Shown here: positions 15,390 through 22,562 of the stretch, one piece after another
Layout of the letters: each line of letters opens with the position of its first letter
How positions within the stretch are numbered: the stretch's first letter is position 1
Origin: Candidatus Poribacteria bacterium
GTDB taxonomy: Bacteria; Poribacteria; WGA-4E; WGA-3G
Direction of reading: 5' to 3'
Assembly (NCBI GenBank): GCA_022823085.1
Contig: JAJDXV010000052.1
Span: 1-53,886 of the forward strand
Length of the DNA stretch: 53,886 nucleotides
Notes under the pieces: model-generated
Told to the model about the DNA's origin: nothing
Database searches by the model: none
What the model saw: only the letters and a program-made list of their open reading frames with translations
Program-made: the position numbers and the translations under genes

Positions 15390-15704
15390 ATGGAATTAGA
15401 AATATATCAAAACCGAAATGGAAATGAGCCCTTTATAGAATGGATCTCTGCTATTAGGGATAAAGTAACAGCAGCGAGAATTCGTAGTCGCCTCAGAAGG
15501 ATTGAAAAAAGTGGGAATTTAGGTGATCATCGGTCAGTAGGAGACGGTGTTTTTGAATTACGGCTGCAGTTTGGATCAGGGTACCGAATTTACTTTGGCA
15601 AAATAGGAGATGATACTATTTTGCTATTACGAGGAGGCGACAAAGGTTCACAAAGGCAAGACATTGTAAAGGCAAAAATAGATTGGAAAACATATACTTC
15701 ATAA
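15390..15704 (+). CDS. RelE/ParE-family addiction-module toxin
   Basis: A 104-residue toxin of the RelE/HigB-like addiction-module killer family. It begins with a short ELEIYQNRNG strand followed by PFIEWISAIRDKVTAARIRS. The characteristic core is GVFELRLQFGSGYRIYFGK, then ILLLRGGDKGSQ and the C-terminal basic segment. Such toxins are usually mRNA interferases acting at the ribosome. The cognate antitoxin gene follows 11 bases downstream. The toxin-before-antitoxin order is typical of this family. The ATG at 15390 is preferred to an upstream alternative because it gives the family-standard N-terminus. Confidence 0.9.
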   Translation: MELEIYQNRNGNEPFIEWISAIRDKVTAARIRSRLRRIEKSGNLGDHRSVGDGVFELRLQFGSGYRIYFGKIGDDTILLLRGGDKGSQRQDIVKAKIDWKTYTS

Positions 15705-15715
15705 GGGGTGAAAGA

Positions 15716-16039
15716 ATGCATAACTACAGAACATTCAAAGACTATCATATTGAGCAACTACGCGATCCAGAAGACGCAAGGATATATCTTTCCGTCGCGC
15801 TTGAGGATTATGAAAAAGATGAGGACATAAATGCGTTTTTAATCGCGGTCAGAGATGTAGCAGAGGCACAGGGAGGTATATCTAAATTAGCTGAACGTCT
15901 CAGCCTTACCGATGAAGGGCTTAACAAAGTCCTTACCGAAAATGGAAATCCACAACTTAATACGATACGCCAAATACTGCACGAGTTAGGGTTTAAATTT
16001 TCGATAGAAGCACGAGAAAACCGCCCACACGCTGTATGA
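15716..16039 (+). CDS. addiction-module antidote protein
   Basis: A 107-residue antitoxin partner of the preceding toxin. The N-terminal HNYRTFKDYHIEQLRDPEDA and YLSVALEDYEKDEDINAFL are typical of this antidote family. An HTH follows (GGISKLAERLSLTDEGLNKV), ending in TIRQILHELGFKFSIEA. It neutralises the toxin and probably autoregulates the operon. The ATG at 15716 follows AAGGGGTGAAAG; a longer frame from 15683 overlaps the toxin tail and is rejected. Its stop overlaps the hemW start (ATGA), so hemW is translationally coupled to it. Confidence 0.9.
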   Translation: MHNYRTFKDYHIEQLRDPEDARIYLSVALEDYEKDEDINAFLIAVRDVAEAQGGISKLAERLSLTDEGLNKVLTENGNPQLNTIRQILHELGFKFSIEARENRPHAV

Positions 16040-17178
16040 ACTATTCTCATAAAACCGCTACTTCCATATACATCCACATCCCATTTTGTGCGACGAAATG
16101 CTACTATTGCGCCTTCAATACATACACCTTCCACAAGGAGCAGGCGAAAGCATATCTACAAGCACTCCGCACAGAGATAGCACTTTACGCGCCAGAAACC
16201 GAACCTTTACAGACAATCTTCATCGGTGGTGGCACCCCGTCTATCCTCTCTGCCAACGCCTTAGGGCAATTATTCACCGATATTCATCAGCATTTCCGAA
16301 TCACATCGGACACTGAGATCACCGTGGAATGCAACCCCGGCACCGTCGATACCGAGAAACTCCGCATCATGCGAGACAACGGCGTAAACCGACTCAGCTT
16401 CGGACTGCAAGCCATGCAAGACGAGACACTGAAACAGTTAGGCAGAATCCATAGCGTTGCCGAGTTCCTTGAAAGTTACCATCTCGCCCGCGACGGTGGT
16501 TTTGAAAACATCAACATCGACCTGATTTTCGCGCTCCCGGAGCAGACGATGGAAATGTGGCACGACACCTTAAACGGAGTCATTGCTCTCGCCCCCGACC
16601 ATATCTCTGCCTATAATCTTGTCATGGAGGAGGCGACCCCGTTTTATGAATCGTGGCAAGCCGGTGAACTCCATCTACCGACTGAAGACACGGAAGCCGA
16701 TATGTTCCAATACACGATTGAGACACTCACGATGCACGGGTACGAACACTACGAAATCTGTAACTTCGCCAAACCGGACCGACACGCGCGGCACAACCTC
16801 GTCTATTGGAACAACCAACCCTGCATCGGACTCGGTGTCGGTGCGTGGGGGTATATTAACGGCGTGCGCTATTCCAACATCCGAGGCATCGCACCTTATA
16901 TTAAACAACTCTCTGACCGTAACAAGCCGGTCGCCGACAGCGAACGCCTGACCGGACACGCTGAAAAAGCGGAAACACTTATGCTCGCACTCCGCAAACG
17001 CGAAGGCATCTCCGTTGAAGCCTATCAAGACCGATTTGGTGAAGAAATAGAAGTTGTATTTGGGAGTATTCTAAAAAAATGGATGGATTTGGGATTGTTG
17101 GAACGCACAGCCACGCATCTCCATCTCACCCTACGCGGACTTTTCCTCGCAAATGAAGTCTTTGTCGAATTGATGTGA
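16036..17178 (+). CDS. hemW: radical SAM heme chaperone HemW
   Basis: A 380-residue HemW-type radical SAM protein. The iron-sulfur motif is CATKCYYC (Cys18, 22, 25), preceded by YIHIPFC. Other family segments include FIGGGTPSIL, VECNPGTVD, NRLSFGLQA, and the C-terminal HARHNLVYWNNQPCIGLGVGA. HemW binds haem and delivers it to respiratory proteins, and differs from the oxygen-independent coproporphyrinogen oxidase HemN by its shorter cysteine motif (no fourth Cys). Its ATG overlaps the antitoxin stop by 4 bases, an unexpected coupling of a housekeeping gene to an addiction module. Downstream lie two MITEs in a row. Confidence 0.92.
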   Translation: MNYSHKTATSIYIHIPFCATKCYYCAFNTYTFHKEQAKAYLQALRTEIALYAPETEPLQTIFIGGGTPSILSANALGQLFTDIHQHFRITSDTEITVECNPGTVDTEKLRIMRDNGVNRLSFGLQAMQDETLKQLGRIHSVAEFLESYHLARDGGFENINIDLIFALPEQTMEMWHDTLNGVIALAPDHISAYNLVMEEATPFYESWQAGELHLPTEDTEADMFQYTIETLTMHGYEHYEICNFAKPDRHARHNLVYWNNQPCIGLGVGAWGYINGVRYSNIRGIAPYIKQLSDRNKPVADSERLTGHAEKAETLMLALRKREGISVEAYQDRFGEEIEVVFGSILKKWMDLGLLERTATHLHLTLRGLFLANEVFVELM

Positions 17179-17220
17179 TTTTTCCTTTCTATTGTCATTT
17201 TTCACAATGCCCTGTATGAA

Positions 17221-17363
17221 CAGGACTATTTAGTTTTCGGTTTTGATTTTCGTTTTGGTTTACATAAGTTGACGTTTTTTGTGGAAGATCGCGAGCACAG
17301 CGTGCTTCTACAGAAGAGGCTCCACAGAGATATAAAGTGAATGTGTAAAACTAAATCGCCCTG
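17221..17363. mobile_element. MITE, CAGG-ATTTAGTTTT family, copy 1
   Basis: A 143-bp non-coding element with inverted ends, CAGGACTATTTAGTTTT (17221-17237) and AAAACTAAATCGCCCTG (17347-17363). It is flanked by a 10-bp direct repeat CCTGTATGAA (17211-17220 and 17364-17373 allowing one base). The middle carries GGAAGATCGCGAGCACAGCG and TATAAAGTGAAT, shared with the element at 53747. Confidence 0.8.
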
Positions 17364-17393
17364 CCTGTATGAAAATTTTGACTTTTTTTTAAT

Positions 17394-17546
17394 CAGGACT
17401 TACGCACTTTTGGCTATAGGTGGCTCTGTTAGATGAAATTCTTCTGAAAACACAGCGTTCTGGTGTCACAATCTAACAGATTTGCGGCGTACTCGCCCAG
17501 ATGCGAAGTGCATCGTGGTACAAAAGAGCGATATGCGTAAGTCCTA
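17394..17546. mobile_element. MITE, TAGGACTTACGCA family, copy 2
   Basis: A 153-bp element with ends CAGGACTTACGCA (17394-17406) and TGCGTAAGTCCTA (17534-17546). Flanks TTTAAT and GTTAAT suggest a 5-6 bp target duplication with one change. The duplicated right-hand bases include the TAA stop of the minus-strand gene at 17548, so the element abuts that stop codon. It carries no ORF. Confidence 0.85.
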
Positions 17547-17547
17547 G

Positions 17548-18261
17548 TTAATTCAACTTCTGGTAGACATGTCCGGTAGAAGTCGCTGTCCAAAAGAGGA
17601 CTAACAATTCACCGTCCCACGTATACGTACTCACAATCGGTTCGGTGCTCCCATCAGAGAACCAGTAGATTGTCCCTTTTCTTTCATCAAACGGTTCAAT
17701 CAGTTTATAGGAACCGAAAAAGAATGTATTGTTACTCTGATATTCTCTTGTAAATGTTGCGGTTGTCAGTCGCATGGATCCGAATGCCTCAGTCGTCTCA
17801 CCTGCTAACTGGGTTCGCACGAGTTCGTATGAACCGCTGAGTGCTTCGGCGACCCTGTAGGATTTTGAATAGACGGTAATTGCGGCGGACTTTGAGACGG
17901 TCTCTTCACCCTCGTCTCTGATCGACACATGAACCGTAACCGTCTGGTCGGGCGCGATTTCTGAATCGGGAAGCGCGGGAGCCGTCCACTGAATCTCTGC
18001 ACCCTGTTCAGCCGCTAATGCGCCAGCGGATACTTCCCATGTGTAGGTTAATTCGTCGTTCTCAGGATCGGAAACGCCGACTTTAAGTTCAACGCTTTCA
18101 CCGTAGCGCACCTCTTTTGGAACGGTGAAAGTATTGATCTCAGGCGGATCGTTTGTCCAACTTTCATATTCGTCGCAACTACTAAATATTAGTAACTGGC
18201 AGGTTAACAATAGAATCGCAGCCAGTCTTGTTACAAAACGTATAGGATTCAAAATTTTCAC
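17548..18261 (-). CDS. putative lipoprotein with Ig/PKD-like domain
   Basis: A 237-residue exported protein. A signal sequence ends in FSSC (Cys29), a probable lipidation site. Residues 37-130 form an Ig/PKD-like beta-sandwich: PPEINTFTVPKEVRYGESV, VSDPENDELTYTWEVSAG, then VHVSIRDEGEETVSKSAAI. The C-terminal half (140-237) is a beta-rich domain of unknown function with aromatic strands (TFFFGSYKL, GTIYWFSDGSTEP). The PKD-like part suggests an extracellular or periplasmic binding role. The gene stands alone between corA and a MITE. No family assignment beyond the domain is made. Confidence 0.7.
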   Translation of the reverse strand: MKILNPIRFVTRLAAILLLTCQLLIFSSCDEYESWTNDPPEINTFTVPKEVRYGESVELKVGVSDPENDELTYTWEVSAGALAAEQGAEIQWTAPALPDSEIAPDQTVTVHVSIRDEGEETVSKSAAITVYSKSYRVAEALSGSYELVRTQLAGETTEAFGSMRLTTATFTREYQSNNTFFFGSYKLIEPFDERKGTIYWFSDGSTEPIVSTYTWDGELLVLFWTATSTGHVYQKLN

Positions 18262-18333
18262 GCGACAACTCCTTATTTAACAATCAATTCTGACAATTTA
18301 ATGCCTGCTGTGCTGCAGTCAGTTATCAAAAAT

Positions 18334-19410
18334 TTAAAGCCATTTTTTGAATTTGAAAAAGACAAACATGCCAATACTAATGCCCAACATCGCTAACAGG
18401 ACAACTGGGTATCCCCACTGCGATTCAAGTTCAGGCATAAACTTAAAATTCATGCCGTAAATTCCGGCGATAAACGTTAGCGGAATAAAGAAGGTTGCAA
18501 CAACGGTTAGCACCTTCATCACTTCATTCATCCTATGACTCACTGCCGAGGTATAGATATCGAAGAGTCCTGAAACAGCCGCCCGGATAATCTCTAACAT
18601 CTGAATTACCTGAATGAGATGATCGTAAACATCGCGGAAATATGGCTGTGTATTTTCGCCAAGTAACGGAATTTCATCCGCCAAAATTTCAATGAGAACG
18701 TCCCGTAACGGGAGAATCGGTCTACGTAGCAACTGCTGTTCCGCTCTTAAAACATTGATTTTTGCAAGAACTTCTGGTGACGGATCCTCCATAATTTCTG
18801 CTTCCAATTCTTGAATCCGTTCATTGATTTCGTCCAAGACTATGAAGTAATGGTCAACAATAATGTCTATCAAGGCATAAGCGAGGTAACCGGATTGCAT
18901 CTGTCGAATTCTGCCTTGTGCATTTCGGAGCCTATTTCGGATAGATGTGAAGATTTCGCCACGGTTTTCTTGCAGGGAGACAACAAAATTGGGACCGATG
19001 ATAAGGCTAATTTGCTCTCTGGAGACCCCGGCGGATGGAACGTCATAGTCGAGGTGTTTGAATAAAATAAAAACATAGTCTTCATAGACCTCCATCTTAG
19101 GAAGATGGGTTGGGTTCATCATATCCTCAAGTAAAAGGGGATCGACACCAAAACACTCCCCAACCTCCTCAATGATAGGTATCTCATGAAGCCCATCAAT
19201 CTGAATCCACGTTACAGTCTCAGTATCTATGAAAGGCACACATTCTTCAACTGTTTGCACTTCTTCTTCTTCATAGTGTGTTTCATCATAATCAATGATG
19301 GTAATCCGAACAGGTTCCGTTTGCTCTTCGCCAAGATAAATAAGGGTTCCGGGGGGCTGCCCGACTTTCTCGGAATATCTGTTGAATGGATGGAACAATG
19401 GGATTTTCAA
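18334..19410 (-). CDS. corA: magnesium/cobalt transporter CorA
   Basis: CorA channel of about 358 residues. The N-terminal soluble domain begins near VGQPPGTLIYLGEE and continues as WIQIDGLHEIPIIEEVGECF, like Thermotoga CorA. The C-terminus has two membrane helices and the family signature YGMNF before the second, ending FKKWL. The open frame runs upstream to 19911 into the divergent gene, but no ATG fits. I propose the TTG at 19410, which gives the family-standard length and lies downstream of the strong promoter at 19520-19548. The TTG at 19398 is an alternative. Leader length would be about 100 nt. Confidence 0.88.
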   Translation of the reverse strand: MKIPLFHPFNRYSEKVGQPPGTLIYLGEEQTEPVRITIIDYDETHYEEEEVQTVEECVPFIDTETVTWIQIDGLHEIPIIEEVGECFGVDPLLLEDMMNPTHLPKMEVYEDYVFILFKHLDYDVPSAGVSREQISLIIGPNFVVSLQENRGEIFTSIRNRLRNAQGRIRQMQSGYLAYALIDIIVDHYFIVLDEINERIQELEAEIMEDPSPEVLAKINVLRAEQQLLRRPILPLRDVLIEILADEIPLLGENTQPYFRDVYDHLIQVIQMLEIIRAAVSGLFDIYTSAVSHRMNEVMKVLTVVATFFIPLTFIAGIYGMNFKFMPELESQWGYPVVLLAMLGISIGMFVFFKFKKWL

Positions 19411-19519
19411 TGTTGGTACCGTCCAGAAATCTATGTTTACATTGCGATGCAAGGAGCGAGCAGACAGATTCTCACTTGGATTTGGATATCCAATAAGAGG
19501 AGTAAAACAATAGATATAT

Positions 19520-19548
19520 AATATACAATAGGGAAGGTGATTTGTCAA
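19520..19548 (-). promoter_or_regulatory. sigma-70 promoter of corA
   Basis: On the minus strand TTGACA (19548-19543), a 17-base spacer and TATATT (19525-19520). It faces corA and shows that the long upstream reading frame beyond 19513 is not part of the gene. Confidence 0.8.
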
Positions 19549-19647
19549 ATTAAATTTTGAGGAAAACCTGTGTTCAACTTGCGAAAAAAACGCGTCTGTG
19601 GTATTGTAATACATTAGATTAACACGCTTACCGGAAAAGGAGAAATC

Positions 19648-20835
19648 ATGGCGGTTCAAATTGCAATTATCGGGTGTGGCGGGATGGCAAATGGACATCT
19701 CAACGCCTACCTGACCATACATCAAACGGAGCCTGGGAAGGTCGAACTCGTCGCGATGTGCGATGCGGTTAAAGAACGGGCAGATCAATTCGCAGAACGC
19801 GTTAAAGAGGTTACCGGTAAAAAACCGGCAGTGTTTGACGATACCGATACAATGCTCGCACAAGCGGACTTGGACGGGGCTGACATTTGTACATCGCATG
19901 CACACCACCATATCAACGCGATTAAGTGTCTCAACAACGGTGTCAACGTCATGATAGAGAAACCGGTGGGAGTTACCGTCAAGGCGAGTCGCGCGATTAT
20001 TAACGCCGCGAAAGCGAACAATAAAATCGCTGCAACGGCTGAGAATATCCGAAGGATGCCGAGCCGACGCACAGCAGAATGGCTGATGAACGATAAACAG
20101 ATGCTCGGTGACTTACGAATGTTTTCAGCACAGCACGCCAGCTACCGTGCACCGAACCCAGAAAGCGATTGGCACTGGCGACTGGACCTCACACTCGGCG
20201 GCGGTGGGATGGTCATGGATTCCGGCGCGCACTATTGTGATACGCTACGCTATCTCTTCGGCGATCCGAGCACGGTATACGCACGCGTCGGTCAATTTGA
20301 AGATTTGCGAGTTACCAAAGATGGTGAGATCGTGAAGAACGAGCAAGAGGACACTTGGGTGGCGACAATCAACTTCAAAAGTGGTGTCATCGGACTTTGG
20401 ACCTGTACGTGGGCAGCGGTCGGACACGATTTCCATCACGTTGTCTACTACGGTAGTGAAGGCTGTTTGCTTGATAAGGGCGATATCTTCCACGGTCCCT
20501 TTGACGGTGCTGAGGTTATCCTTAAAGATGGAACACGCCATAGTATGAAAGACCTCATGGATGCTTACAGGGCAAGCCTTTCGGAGGAAGAAAAGGCACG
20601 ACTCTTCCCCCATAATTTCGCCGATGGCGTTGTGTTGGAGTGTTATGATTTCGTAGATGCAATAGAGAACAACCGTCCACCGGAACTCGATGCCGAAGCC
20701 GGACTCCGCGCAAAATCAATCTGCGAAGCGATTTACGAATCCAACGCATGCGGACAGGCAGTCGATTATGAGGAAGTCGTGGCAGGAAACATTGAAGTCT
20801 ACCAGAAACCGATCAATGAGCACTGGAGCCTTTAA
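19648..20835 (+). CDS. Gfo/Idh/MocA-family oxidoreductase
   Basis: A 395-residue NAD(P)-dependent oxidoreductase of the glucose-fructose oxidoreductase / inositol dehydrogenase family. The N-terminal Rossmann fold has IIGCGGMANGHLNAY, then the conserved EKP motif in VMIEKPVGVT, which carries the catalytic Lys. The C-terminal alpha/beta domain includes GGGGMVMDSGAHYCDTLRYL with the catalytic-type Asp and His. The family acts on sugars or sugar-like substrates; the exact one is not predictable. AAAAGGAG precedes the ATG. The MFS gene starts immediately after its stop, so the two are probably one operon and may handle a common compound. Confidence 0.9.
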   Translation: MAVQIAIIGCGGMANGHLNAYLTIHQTEPGKVELVAMCDAVKERADQFAERVKEVTGKKPAVFDDTDTMLAQADLDGADICTSHAHHHINAIKCLNNGVNVMIEKPVGVTVKASRAIINAAKANNKIAATAENIRRMPSRRTAEWLMNDKQMLGDLRMFSAQHASYRAPNPESDWHWRLDLTLGGGGMVMDSGAHYCDTLRYLFGDPSTVYARVGQFEDLRVTKDGEIVKNEQEDTWVATINFKSGVIGLWTCTWAAVGHDFHHVVYYGSEGCLLDKGDIFHGPFDGAEVILKDGTRHSMKDLMDAYRASLSEEEKARLFPHNFADGVVLECYDFVDAIENNRPPELDAEAGLRAKSICEAIYESNACGQAVDYEEVVAGNIEVYQKPINEHWSL

Positions 20836-22143
20836 TTGTCTAAACAGGAACACACGCCAATAAAGTCCGATGGAAATCGCCAGCGTGAGACGGATGCGTC
20901 GAGCTATCCGCAAAAACCTATCGGGTATATTCAACTGATTCGCCAGAATTCCAACTTCCGTTGGCTCTGGTGTGGGCAACTCGTCAGCCTGCTTGGCGAT
21001 TGGTTTAACCTCATCGCCTCTGCAATATTAATTGATGACTTAACTGGATCAAGTCTCGCTGTAGGTGTTCTGTTTACCATTCGGATGTTCGCACCGTTTT
21101 TCGTCGCGCCGATTGCAGGGATATGTGCGGACCGTTACAACCGGAAATACCTTTTAATCATCACCGACTTCGTTCGCGTCTTCATTGTCTTCGGATTTCT
21201 ACTTATCCGAGACGAGAGCGATGTCTGGCTGCTCTATACGCTCACGACCCTCTTGTTTGCCGTAAGTGGGTTCTTCAGTCCTGCTCGGAGTGCGATTCTA
21301 CCAGACGTTACCTCTCCGCGTGAACTCGGCACCGCGAATGCGCTCGGTGCTGCCACATGGTCGGTCATGCTTGCCATCGGTGCTGCGATCGGTGGACTCA
21401 CAACCGGGCTCTTTGGCAGCCAGACGGCTTTTTTTATTGATGGATTAACCTTCGTCCTTTCAGCCGTATTTCTGTTCGGGATCAAACTGCCGAGTTCCGC
21501 GTCCGAAGCGCATGGAACAACTGCACGCCCAAAACCTTCAGCGTTCCGCTATATGCGTCAGCACCCCGACATCTTCTTCATCGCGATGCATAAGGCAGCG
21601 ATAGCCCTCCTGCTCTCATCTGGGTTTCAAGTCGTACAGGTTGAGATTGCCAAGAACCATTTCGTCATCGGTGTCGGTGGCGCGATGAGTTTGGGATTGA
21701 TGTATTGTATGAACGGTGTCGGTAGCGGTATTGGACCTATTCTCGCGCGACATTGGACGGGCGACCGTGATAAGCCGCTCCGTGTTAGCATTAGTATCGG
21801 GTATTTGATTGGTGCACTCGGACTTATCGTTACTGCCCCGTTGTTTGGTTTGGTGGAAGTGCTTATCGGAGGATTCATCCGCAGCATCGGCGGCGGCATT
21901 GCGTGGGTATTTTCGACCCAACTCCTCCTACAACGCGCCCCAAACGAGATTCGGGGACGTATCTTCGGCACCGAGTTTGCCTTCTTCACACTTATGGGAG
22001 GTATCGGCACAGCGATTGTCGGCGCACTCTTAGATCGGTTTCATGTAGGAACGATCCTTTGGGGAATGACAGTCCTACCGCTTATCCCGGCAGTCTTGTG
22101 GTGGCTCTGGCAGGTACGTTACAATCGGTTGAAAGAAAAATAA
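20836..22143 (+). CDS. MFS transporter (EntS/MFS_3-type exporter)
   Basis: A 435-residue major facilitator protein with about twelve hydrophobic segments. It begins with a 25-residue soluble N-terminus, then NSNFRWLWCGQLVSLLGDWF, a form typical of the enterobactin-exporter-like MFS_3 group. Loop 2-3 contains GICADRYNRKYLLI, matching the family D-R-x-x-R/K pattern. It initiates from a TTG placed directly after the stop of the oxidoreductase gene, with GGAG upstream; no ATG lies in frame near the first helix. It probably exports a small molecule. Substrate unknown. Confidence 0.85.
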   Translation: MSKQEHTPIKSDGNRQRETDASSYPQKPIGYIQLIRQNSNFRWLWCGQLVSLLGDWFNLIASAILIDDLTGSSLAVGVLFTIRMFAPFFVAPIAGICADRYNRKYLLIITDFVRVFIVFGFLLIRDESDVWLLYTLTTLLFAVSGFFSPARSAILPDVTSPRELGTANALGAATWSVMLAIGAAIGGLTTGLFGSQTAFFIDGLTFVLSAVFLFGIKLPSSASEAHGTTARPKPSAFRYMRQHPDIFFIAMHKAAIALLLSSGFQVVQVEIAKNHFVIGVGGAMSLGLMYCMNGVGSGIGPILARHWTGDRDKPLRVSISIGYLIGALGLIVTAPLFGLVEVLIGGFIRSIGGGIAWVFSTQLLLQRAPNEIRGRIFGTEFAFFTLMGGIGTAIVGALLDRFHVGTILWGMTVLPLIPAVLWWLWQVRYNRLKEK

Positions 22144-22562
22144 GTGCTGTGCGTGTAGCATAAACTTCTATTTTGTGCGCCTGTAGACCTTTTCAGAAAC
22201 GTCGGGTATGCTATGTTTATTTTCAGAATGGTATGAGCTACCCGTCCGTCCACGGTAGGAGCGATCTCTAAATCGCGATGCCAGGTTCCAAAATCTGATC
22301 CCTGCCCCTACCAAATGATTCCTAAAAAACCCAGTTTTTTATTTTTTTAAATTATGCAAGTTTTCTACCCTAAAATTTCGTCTTTAATAATGATAGGGTA
22401 GGAACCGGATCGCGTCGCCTAATTTTAAGGGACACTATGTTTGATTAAAACTTTTGGCGAATGCAGACACGAACCAATCTGTTCATTATAACAAATTTTC
22501 AAGTTGATACGCCTTGCCTTTGATGAGGCGGCTGAGTTTATAAGTATAAGAAGGAATCTGGC
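22144..22562. other. 419-base intergenic region with palindromic repeats
   Basis: No gene is seen. The left part has GTGTAGCATAAACT, related to the repeat at 10926. At 22255-22285 GTAGGAGCGATCTCTAAATC holds a GCGAT/ATCGC hairpin related to the core of the CAGG-family MITEs. AAAAAACCCAGTTTTTT at 22324-22340, followed by a T-run, could terminate the MFS transcript. The right part is the leader of the sigma-factor gene; I see no convincing promoter or ribosome binding site of standard type. Confidence 0.5.

Noticed and set aside
19411..19911. N-terminal extension of corA to 525 codons
   Set aside because: It would run through the corA promoter and into the divergent oxidoreductase gene, and the added residues match no CorA.
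21627..22010. Minus-strand frame of 127 codons in the MFS gene
   Set aside because: Proline/threonine-rich shadow of hydrophobic membrane codons.
22395..22425. GGAACC followed by CGTCGC upstream of the sigma-factor gene as an ECF promoter
   Set aside because: The two motifs are only about 8 bases apart, too close for an ECF -35/-10 pair.
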